Shown piece after piece: positions 57,147-64,000 of a stretch of DNA of 64,000 nucleotides; within the stretch, counting starts at the first letter, position 1; each line of letters starts with the position of its first letter. The stretch is from VRUE01 sp963718775. Its GTDB lineage: Bacteria > Actinomycetota > Thermoleophilia > Solirubrobacterales > 70-9. The notes under the pieces were generated by a model, which saw nothing but the letters and a program-made list of their open reading frames with translations, searched no databases and was not told where the DNA came from. Position numbers and translations under genes: made by a program. The stretch lies in the NCBI GenBank assembly GCA_963718775.1, contig OY970377.1:930001-994000 (forward strand). The letters run 5' to 3'.

Positions 57147-58531
57147 ATGCTCTTCCGCCAGATCATCCACGAGGACCTCGGCTGCGCCTCCTACCTGGTC
57201 GGCGACACCGCCTCGGGCGTCGCCGCCGTGGTCGACCCGCAGTGGGACATCGACCCCTACCTGCACCTCAGCCGCCTGCACGGGGTGCGGATCGAGCACG
57301 TGCTGGAGACCCACAACCACGCCGACCACGTCTCCGGCCACGGCCGGCTCGCCCGCGCCACCGGGGCGACGATCCACGTCCACGAGCTGGCCGAAGCCGA
57401 GTACCCGCACGAGCCCTTCGCCGACGGCTGGAAACTGGAGCTGGGCGAGGGCGCGACCATCGAGGCGATCCACACGCCCGGCCACCGCCCCGAGCACACC
57501 TCCTTCCTGCTCCGTGACGCGGCCCGCGGCGACGATCCCTGGGCGGTGCTGAGCGGCGACTGCCTCTTCGTCGGCGACGTCGCCCGTCCCGACCTGGCGG
57601 TCGAGCCGCGCGAGGGCGCCGCCGACATCTTCCGCTCCCTGCACGAGCGGCTGCTGGCGCTGCCAGAGGAGACCGAGGTCTGGCCGGGACACCTCGGCGG
57701 CTCGCTCTGCGGCAGCTCCGGGATCGACCTCAAGACCTCCTCGACGATCGGCTTCGAGCGGCGCCACAACCGCGCCCTGGAGTTCGATAGCGAGGCCGAG
57801 TTCGTCGAGGACGCGGTCGCCACGATCGGCAGCAAGCCGCCCAACGTCGAGCCACATCGTCGCGCTCAACCGCGGCCCGCTGGTCGAATCGATCGGCTCG
57901 CCGACGCAGCTCACCCCACACGGCTTCGAGGCGGCGATCGCCGCCGGCGCCCTGGCGATCGACTCGCGCACCAACGAGCAGTTCGACGAGGCCCACATCC
58001 CCGGCTCGATCAGCGCCTCGGGCTACGACACCGGCTTCGCCACCAAGGTGGCGGAGATGGTCCCGGTCGACGCCGAGCTGCTCGTCGTCGCCGCCTCCGA
58101 CGGCAACGAGCTCGAGGCCGCCGAGCTGCTCGCCGCGGTCGGCCTGCAGGTGCGCGGCTTCCTCGGCGGCGGCATGACCGCCTGGCGGGCCGAGGACCGC
58201 CCGGTAGAGCGCATCGAGGCGATCGACCTGGCCGAGCTGGCGCGCCGCCTCGACGGATCCAGACGGCCCCCAGGTCCTCGACGTGCGCGGCGACGCCGAG
58301 TACGCGCAGGGACATGTCCCGGGCTCGATCCACATCCCCTTCGCAGAGCTCCGCGACCGGCTCGACGAGCTGCCGCGCGAGCAGCCGATCGCGACGATCT
58401 GCAAGGCCGGCAAGCGCAGCGGCCTGGCTGCCTCGATCCTGCAGCGCGAAGGCTTCGAGGGCGTGATCCACGTCAGTCGCGGTAATGCGGCGCTTTGGGA
58501 TGGGGCCTATCCCGGCAGGGGTTCCGCTTAA
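57147..58531 (+). CDS. Persulfide dioxygenase fused to two rhodanese domains
   Basis: About 460 residues with frame changes near 57853 and 58260. The N-terminal metallo-beta-lactamase domain has THNHADHVSGHGRLA, HTPGHRPEHTSFLLRD and SGDCLFVGDVARPDL of the ETHE1/BlhA group, oxidising glutathione or other persulfides. The first rhodanese domain (HIPGSISASGYDTGF, LLVVAASDGNE) lacks the catalytic Cys. The second (GHVPGSIHIPFAELRDRL, TICKAGKRSG) has it. The last residues (YPGRGSA) and the stop come from palindromic element B. Confidence 0.88.
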
Positions 58532-58618
58532 CTTTTTCGAGAGGCGGAATTTGCTGGCGCCCGGTCGAGCGCTCGCGAAAAAGTACAAGACGCTTCACCC
58601 CTACCGGGATAGGCCCCA
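58501..58618. repeat. Palindromic intergenic element, copy B
   Basis: 118 bp with arms 58501-58522 and 58597-58618 (22 bp, one G-T pair). Inner conserved ends GGCAGGGGTTCCGCTTAA, CTTTTTCGAG, CGAAAAAGTACAAGACGCT and CACCCCTACCGG match copy A; the centre and the outer 10 bp do not. It provides the final codons and stop of the persulfide dioxygenase gene. Confidence 0.8.
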
Positions 58619-58664
58619 CTTGGGAGCGATACCTACCCCGGGCTGCCCTGGACGAGTTCGATGC

Positions 58665-59881
58665 TCAGTACCCGGGCGGGTGACGGGCGATGAAGCCTTC
58701 GGTGGAGCTCGACCGGGGCTTGGGTGCCAGCGGGGGCCGGGGCCGCCGACGGTGTCGAAGGCTAGGCCGGCGATGATCATCCAGGCGTGGCCGGCGTTGG
58801 CGTAGACGGTGATCCAGCGGCCGGGGCCGGGTTCTCCCCAGGTCTCCAGGCCGGTCGAGTCGAGCGGGCTGGAGAGGAAGCCGCCGCCGTTGAGGGCGAA
58901 GCTGACCGCGCCCGAGCAGTCGTAGCCGGAGGATTCGAAGGAGCCGTGGCCGCCGCCCCAGATGTAGGGGGTGGTGGCGATCGAGTTGGCCGCTTCGATC
59001 GCGGCCGCGATCGCGGCAGGAGCGGCACTGGGCACGCTGGCCTGGCTTTCGGAGATGTAGTTGGCGCTCTCGCCCGGAGTCAGCGGCGCCGGAGTGCCGG
59101 TTGGCGCCGGGGCGCCCGTCGCGGCGATCTGTTCAGAGATCGCGGCGAGGTTGTCGCTCAGCGCGGCTTCTCGCGACTGCAGCGAATCGAGTGCCGCCTG
59201 CCGCTCGGCCTTTGCCGACTTCAGTTCGGCGAAGCGCGACTCGGCCGCCTGGCGGGCTGAAGCGACTTCTCGCTCCTTGACGGCGATCGCGTCGCGCGCC
59301 GCCTTGATCTGCAAGCGAACGGCGGTCATCCGCTTCACCGCGGCGCGGGCTTCGTCGCGCAGCCCCTTGACGCGAGCGGCAACGGAGTCGTCGTAGTCCT
59401 GGATCTGGCTCAGGTAGTCGGCGCGCGTGCTGACTTCCGACCAGCTGGCCGAGTCGAGGACGACGTCGAGCATGTCCGGGCTGCCCGCCTCGTAGATCGC
59501 GACGAGGCGCTCGCGCAGCACCTCGAGCGCCCGCTGCAGACGCTCGCGAACTCGGGCCAGGTGACGCTTGTCGGCTTCCAGCTCGGCAGTCGCCTCGTCG
59601 AGCTCACCCTGCTTGGCGGCGAGCTCCGACTCGACCGCGGCCTGGCGCTGGCGCAGCGCCGAGACTTCGCCGATCATCGAGTCGATCGCCTGGTTCTGTT
59701 CGGCGATCGTCGCGGCGACGGCTTCCTGGCTGTCGCGCACGTCGCTGAGCTTGCCCTGCGTGTCGTTCAGCTTCTCTTCGAGCGTCTCGGCGGGCGCCGA
59801 GGCAACCGCGCAGAGGGCGACGAGGAGCAGCGCAGCGGGCAGCAGCAGCCGCCAAGAGTTACCGCGAAGAGGAACGCGCAT
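58665..59881 (-). CDS. NlpC/P60 peptidoglycan hydrolase with N-terminal coiled coil
   Basis: About 405 residues. Signal peptide ends at ALCAVASAPA. The long coiled coil (residues about 32-240, e.g. LNDTQGKLSDVRDSQEAVAA) resembles RipA/CwlO-type proteins. A linker rich in Pro/Ala precedes an NlpC/P60 domain: PYIWGGGHG, catalytic Cys in YDCSGAVSFAL and His in NAGHAWMIIAG. One frame change (missing C near 58715) restores the end TEGFIARHPPGY. Cleaves cell-wall stem peptides, probably at division or growth sites. Confidence 0.88.
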
Positions 59882-59994
59882 CGGCGGCGCACGGTAGCGA
59901 AGTCGCCGCAGAATTGTTAGGAGTTGCTAATAACCTGCAAGATCTCGTGCAGATTTTCGCACTTTGCAGGAAAAATGACCGACGTCCCGACGCG

Positions 59995-60041
59995 CTGAGT
60001 TCGTGTTTCTTCGCGCTATACGCGACTAAACACGAACTCAG
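59995..60041. terminator. Hairpin downstream of the PLDc_N/SHOCT gene
   Basis: Perfect 14-bp arms CTGAGTTCGTGTTT (59995-60008) and its complement (60028-60041) with an inner CGCG/CGCG pairing. It lies 12 bp past the stop at 60053 on the minus strand. On that strand the distal end lacks a clear U-run, so efficiency is uncertain. Confidence 0.6.
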
Positions 60042-60052
60042 CCTTGGGTGGG

Positions 60053-60445
60053 CTAGGTGAGGAGTTTGGCCTTGGCCTTGTCGAACTCCTCGGCGGAGAG
60101 GGCGCCCTTTTCCTTCAGCTCGTTGAGCTTGTGCAGTTCGTCGGCGGGCGAGCCGGTGTGGGCCTGCTCGCGGACGTAGGAGTCGAAATGCTGTTTCGCC
60201 TCGGCCTGCGCCTTGATCGTGCGTTCACGCATGCCGTTGCCGCGCGCGATCAGGTAGATCAGCGCGGTGATGAAGGGGATGAAGACCAGGAAGAGCACCC
60301 AGGCTGCCTTCACCCAGCCCGAGGTCTCGTGGTCACGGAAGAGGTCGCTGAGGATGGTGATCAGGATCCAGATCCAGATCACGAAGAAGAAGACCTCGAA
60401 GGCGATGAGGAGGGCTTCTCCAAAGTCGATATCGGCAAACGGCAC
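60053..60445 (-). CDS. Membrane protein with PLDc_N and SHOCT domains
   Basis: 130 residues from a GTG at 60445 preceded by AAAGGA; an ATG at 60466 is the alternative. Two membrane helices (FEVFFFVIWIWILITILSDL, WVLFLVFIPFITALIYLIA) form a PLDc_N (cardiolipinase N-terminal) hairpin. The C-terminus is a SHOCT motif (ELHKLNELKEKGALSAEEFD, KAKAKLL). Common in actinobacteria; role unknown. Confidence 0.85.
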   Translation of the reverse strand: MPFADIDFGEALLIAFEVFFFVIWIWILITILSDLFRDHETSGWVKAAWVLFLVFIPFITALIYLIARGNGMRERTIKAQAEAKQHFDSYVREQAHTGSPADELHKLNELKEKGALSAEEFDKAKAKLLT

Positions 60446-60523
60446 GGCGCGTCCTTTCGTTGACAATCTGACTGGCGGCCAAACGCCGCGCTTGCAGCAG
60501 CTTAGAGTTTTTGGGCAACTCTT

Positions 60524-61260
60524 TTAAAGGCGCTGCGCAAAGAGCACGGCGGAGACCGCGGTGGCGAGGTTGAGACTGGAGACGCCTTCGCGCATCGGGA
60601 TCGCCAGACGAGCGTCGGCGCGCTCGAGCAGCTCGTCGCTGAGCCCGTAGCGCTCGGTGCCGAACGCGAGGATGGCGCGTGGCGAAAGAGCACGTGGATC
60701 GAGCTCCTCGCCCTCGGGATCGATCGCTACCAGGGGCCGGTCGCCGCCGGGCAGCCGGTCGACAGCCGCGACGGGCAGGGCGAAATGGAGACCGGCGGCG
60801 CCGCGCACCGCCTCGGGATGCCACGGGTCGTTGCTGCCGGTGGTGAGCACGGCGGCCGCGTCGGCGGCCGCCGCGACTCGTACGCAGGCGCCCATGTTGC
60901 CCATCGTGCGCGGGTCCTCGAGCAGGACGACGGGCGCCGGGCGCTCGTCGGCCAGAATCGCCCGCCACGTCGACCTGCGGTCGGCGGGCTATCGCCACCA
61001 CGCCGGTACGCGGCGCGTGGGGAACCATCTGGGCGAGCACCTCGGCGTCGACCGGCGTGACCCGCTCGGCCAGCGAGCCGGCCAGGTCAGGGGCGAGCTC
61101 GGCGGCCAGCCGAGCGAGCTCCTCGGGCTCGCGAAGCAACCACCTCGACGACCTCGGCGCCGAAGCGCAGCGAGTGCTTGAGGGCATGAAAGCCCTCCAA
61201 GACGACCAGCTCACGATCGCGGCGGGCGGCCCGGTAACGCTGTACGAGGGGCTCGTTCAC
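60524..61260 (-). CDS. TrmH/SpoU family RNA 2'-O-methyltransferase
   Basis: About 243 residues from a GTG at 61260 with frame changes near 61135 and 60965. The knotted SPOUT fold: VVLLEDPRTMGNMGACVRVA (motif 1), LAFGTERYGLSDELLERAD (motif 2) and PMREGVSSLNLATAVSAVLF (motif 3). An N-terminal substrate-binding domain (LEGFHALKHSLRFGAEVVE) precedes. Methylates a ribose in rRNA or tRNA with SAM. It lies 78 bp upstream of the PLDc_N gene. Confidence 0.88.
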
Positions 61261-61299
61261 CGCCCCATCATGACCAGACTCAGCCGCTCCCAGTGACGC

Positions 61300-61974
61300 T
61301 CATACCCCTGTGTTTCTTGGCTTGCGGAGCGTCGCGACCACCTCCAGGTCGGAAACCTGGTCGAAGTCGCGGTACCACTGCCCCACGCCGCAGAGGTTGG
61401 GCGGCACGATCAGGCAGACGATCGCGTCGGTCTCCTCGCAGAGCCGCGCGGCCGAATCCGGCGCACAGACCGGCACCGCGAGGATCAGCCGTCTCGGCTT
61501 CTGGTGGCGGATCGCGCGCAGGGCGGCGGTGTCGGTGACTCCGGTCGCCACGCCGTCGTCGACGACGACCACGGTGCGGCCCTGCAGTCGCATCGGCGAG
61601 CGGTCGCGGCGGTAGGCAGCGACGCGGCGGCGCAGCTCCACGGTCTCCCGCGCGACGATCGATTCGAGCACTCCACCGTCGATCCCCAGTGTCGAAAGCG
61701 CCTCGGCGTCGAGAACGCGGGTACCGTCCTCGGCGATCGCGCCGATCCCGTACTCGGGATTGTGGGGGGCGCCGAGCTTGCGCACGGCAAGGATCTCCAG
61801 GGGAGCGCCGAGCGCCGAGGCGACCTCGTCGGCGACGGGCACACCGCCGCGCGGCAGGCCGACCACGATCGGATTCTCATCGCTCAGCGGCAGCAGCTGC
61901 TCGGCAAGCTGCCGCCCCGCGTCGCGGCGGTCGGCAAGGCGCGTATGAGGGGAATCCCCCTCCCCCAAGGACAT
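61300..61974 (-). CDS. Phosphoribosyltransferase-family protein
   Basis: 224 residues, intact. PRPP loop VVVVDDGVATGVTDTAALRA, with an upstream VVGLPRGGVPVADEVASALG and the KLGAPHNPEYGIGAIAEDG segment. This is the stand-alone COG1926 group, often linked to dienelactone hydrolase-like or stress genes, with no defined substrate. ATG at 61974. Confidence 0.88.
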   Translation of the reverse strand: MSLGEGDSPHTRLADRRDAGRQLAEQLLPLSDENPIVVGLPRGGVPVADEVASALGAPLEILAVRKLGAPHNPEYGIGAIAEDGTRVLDAEALSTLGIDGGVLESIVARETVELRRRVAAYRRDRSPMRLQGRTVVVVDDGVATGVTDTAALRAIRHQKPRRLILAVPVCAPDSAARLCEETDAIVCLIVPPNLCGVGQWYRDFDQVSDLEVVATLRKPRNTGV

Positions 61975-62062
61975 CGTCAGGCCGATTCTCTAACCGGCCC
62001 GTCCGGAATTCATCGGGGTATTACCCGGTTCGTGTTCGGCTTTTCACCGATGCCCCTGCCGA

Positions 62063-63826
62063 CTAGTCGCCGCCGTTTTCTTCGAGCAGGCTTGGTGCGA
62101 AGGACTTCGTCTTGTTCGTGGCGGCCAGGCCGAGTGGCTCGAGACCGAAGAGCTCCTCGTTCGAGCGCAGCAGCGAGTAGGGGCTGTAGGCCGCAGCATC
62201 GGTGGAGCCGGGGGCTGCGAAAGGCGAGAGCAGCAGCGCGCCCACCCGCAACGGGTCTCCGATCGGGGCCGCCTCCGGACTGGGCGGGTTAGCGCCAGCA
62301 AAGGTGACGACCAGCAGGCCGTCCTCCTTGTAGGCGGGCGAGGCGAGGATCCTCGGCGCCCACTCGGCCAGGAAGGCGTCGGCGCTCGCCGGCCCTTCCG
62401 CCGCCCCCGCCGGGCACTGGCCGGCCGTTCCTGCGCTGCACGGCATCGGCGCGATGAACGAGTAGTTGGGCGTCTTGGCGGCCTTGCCCAGGTCCGCCGT
62501 CAGGCGGTCGATCGGTTGGTCGTTGGTCGAGCAGTCGCCGAGGTCGACCAGCGAGTGGAAGTAGACGAAGGGGTTCTGCTGGGTCGCATAGCCCCGGGCA
62601 CGGGCTCGTCGGCTTCCTCGGGGCCGGGAAAGACGCAGTTGTCGGGGCTGCCGGCATCGTCGACCATGCCCTCCACGTAGGCGTGCCAGCTGAAACGGGC
62701 GCTGCCCAGCTGATCGGCGAAGGTCAGCGTTTCGACTGGGTAGACACAGCCAGCGCCGCGGATCACCCCCTTAGCGTCTGCTTTTGTGCCGGCGGGGAAC
62801 TCGGCGAAGGCCGGGCAGCCGGCGCCGGTCGACGGGTTGGGCGGCTGACCGCTGAGGGCGGCGATCTGATTGGCGAGGCCGGCGTCGTCGAGCAGCGTGT
62901 AGTTGCTGAGCAGCTGTCCCTGTGGGCGCAGGGTCGTCGACAGGTAGGGCATCTGCGATTGAGCGCCGAGCGACTGCTCGTAGCCGGGGCTGGTCAGCGA
63001 GATCACGAAGACGTGCTTGACCCGGCCCGCTTCGGGGGTCGGCGCCGACGGCGTGGGGGCGGGCTTCTTCGCCGCCGGTTCGCTCGCCGGGCCGCTCGCC
63101 ACCGGCGACGCAAGCGGCGCCGGCGATGGGAGCGGCCCGCCGGCGGACGAGGCCGAGCCATCCTGGGACTGGGTAGACGATCCGGATCCGGAAGTGGACG
63201 GGCCCGGCGCCGGCACGGTTGCCGCCGGAGTGTTGCTGGAGGCGAGGCTGCGGCCGAGCAGCGCAGCCAGTGCGCCGCTGTCGCCGGTGCCGGTCAGAGC
63301 GCTGGCGACGATCGCCGCGGTGGCGACGACAGAGGAGGCGACGAGGAGACCGAAGCGCTTGCCGGTGAGGGTCGCGGCGGCGGCCTCGGCGCGGCGAAAC
63401 GCCTTCACGATCGCCGCCTTCACGCTGCTGCTCCCGCTGGTGACAGCGAGTGTCCGCACTGGGGGCAGAAGCGCACCGCAGTGGCCGTAGGGAGAGTCGC
63501 AGCTCGGGCAGATTCCAGCCGCATCGGCGCGCTCCAGCTCGAGCATCCGCTCGACCGCCAAGCAGCTCGGCGTCGACCCGCTGCAGCTCGGCCGCCTTGC
63601 GGGTCAGCACGTCCATCCGCACGTGGTCGCGGATCGCCATCTCGTAGAAGGCGCCGCCGAGGTCGGCCTGCATGATCGTGAACTTCTCCAGCAGCCGGTC
63701 GCGCTGGGCGAGCAGGTCCGGGCTCTCCTCCTTCTTCGCCGCCGGTTTGGCCGGCCTGGGCTCGACTGCCTTGGCGGGCTTCACGGCACGCACCGGGCGG
63801 CGCAGGATGTCGGTGAGCGGCCTCAT
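62063..63826 (-). CDS. Membrane-anchored phosphoesterase with cytoplasmic coiled coil and zinc ribbon
   Basis: About 585 residues with frame changes near 63555 and 62600. The N-terminal part is basic (ILRRPVRAVKPAKAV), then a helical coiled coil (LLAQRDRLLEKFTIMQADLG), then CPSCDSPYGHCG, a short zinc-ribbon-like motif. A membrane helix (FGLLVASSVVATAAIVASAL) and a long Ser/Pro/Ala linker lead to an exported domain starting VKHVFVISLTSPGYEQSLG, similar to phospholipase C / acid phosphatase-like phosphoesterases (SWHAYVEGM, NYSFIAPMPC). Its ATG overlaps the upstream gene's stop (ATGA). Confidence 0.7.
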
Positions 63827-64000
63827 GGCTGCCCCGCTCCGCTCGGCGGCGCCGGCGCGGCGCCGGGATCGCCGCCGACCACGATCACGTCGGGCAGGTT
63901 CTGCTGGGCCTTGATGTAGTTCTTGCCCACCTGTTCGGGGTTCGCTTCGACCAGCGCCGTGTCTTCTTCCGTCTTCTGCTTGCTCGGCCTTGAAGCCGGC
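63823..64000 (-). CDS. Partial gene, unknown (only C-terminus inside window)
   Basis: The last 58 or so codons are visible: EDTALVEANPEQVGKNYIKA, QQNLPDVIVVGGDPG and a Pro/Ala tail ending GAGQP. The stop overlaps the phosphoesterase start, so it is in the same operon. One frame change is likely near 63973. No family recognised. Confidence 0.5.
   Translation of the reverse strand, partial: PASRPSKQKTEEDTALVEANPEQVGKNYIKAQQNLPDVIVVGGDPGAAPAPPSGAGQP

Overview
The window is very GC-rich, with densely packed genes that often overlap by 4 bases (ATGA or GTGA). The gene set points to a free-living, aerobic Actinobacteriota member, most likely class Thermoleophilia (Solirubrobacterales-like). The supporting content is F420-type luciferase-like oxidoreductases, EgtB/EgtD ergothioneine synthesis, DUF1800/DUF1501 and DUF5679 proteins, a three-gene proton-translocating transhydrogenase, and TetR proteins with an LPRG..LP..LV N-terminal extension. 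The taxonomic assignment is inference. No transposase, integrase, CRISPR array or rRNA was found. One tRNA-like gene was found.

Layout. 1-3.4 kb (minus): two secreted proteins, one a beta-helix protein with a near-perfect 690-bp internal duplication. 3.4-11.5 kb (minus): a pilin gene behind a c-di-GMP-I riboswitch, then (moving upstream) pilC, pilT, pilB, a membrane thioredoxin-like gene, a second pilT, and the primary sigma factor gene. 11.7-16.4 kb: a YihY-type membrane protein and four regulators, two of them sharing an AGAAC-N6-GTTCT operator. 16.5-26.6 kb: class II fructose-bisphosphatase, luciferase-like enzymes, egtB/egtD, an SDR behind a 23-bp palindrome, and pntAA-pntAB-pntB. 26.6-36.5 kb: a CtpE-like P-type ATPase, a DUF2236 oxygenase, a thiolase / enoyl-CoA hydratase / Baeyer-Villiger monooxygenase / thioesterase operon, small secreted proteins and an acyltransferase. 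36.6-46.7 kb: PAS protein, metallo-hydrolase, HD hydrolase, methylthioadenosine phosphorylase and deaminase, a complete osmoprotectant ABC transporter, and a MarR-MFS pair. 46.7-47.1 kb: a selC-like tRNA with a perfect antisense copy of its anticodon region downstream. 47.1-64 kb: DUF1800/DUF1501 pair, SAH hydrolase, PdxR-type regulator, ion channel, acetyl-CoA synthetase, persulfide dioxygenase-rhodanese, an NlpC/P60 hydrolase, an rRNA/tRNA methyltransferase-like protein, a phosphoribosyltransferase and a membrane phosphoesterase.

How the parts connect. The type IV pilus genes are tied to c-di-GMP through the riboswitch and physically follow the sigma factor gene. SAH hydrolase, MTA phosphorylase and MTA/SAH deaminase together recycle by-products of S-adenosylmethionine, which EgtD consumes heavily. 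Ergothioneine synthesis, transhydrogenase and persulfide dioxygenase suggest investment in redox and thiol balance.

Data quality. Many conserved proteins are interrupted by single-base indels, mostly +1. These are concentrated at 4.3-11.5 kb and 37-46.5 kb. I treat them as probable sequence errors and give whole-gene spans; positions where the frame changes are approximate. The most unusual item is the 8/4-type tRNA with anticodon GAC and its inverted 26-nt copy at 46.8-47.0 kb.
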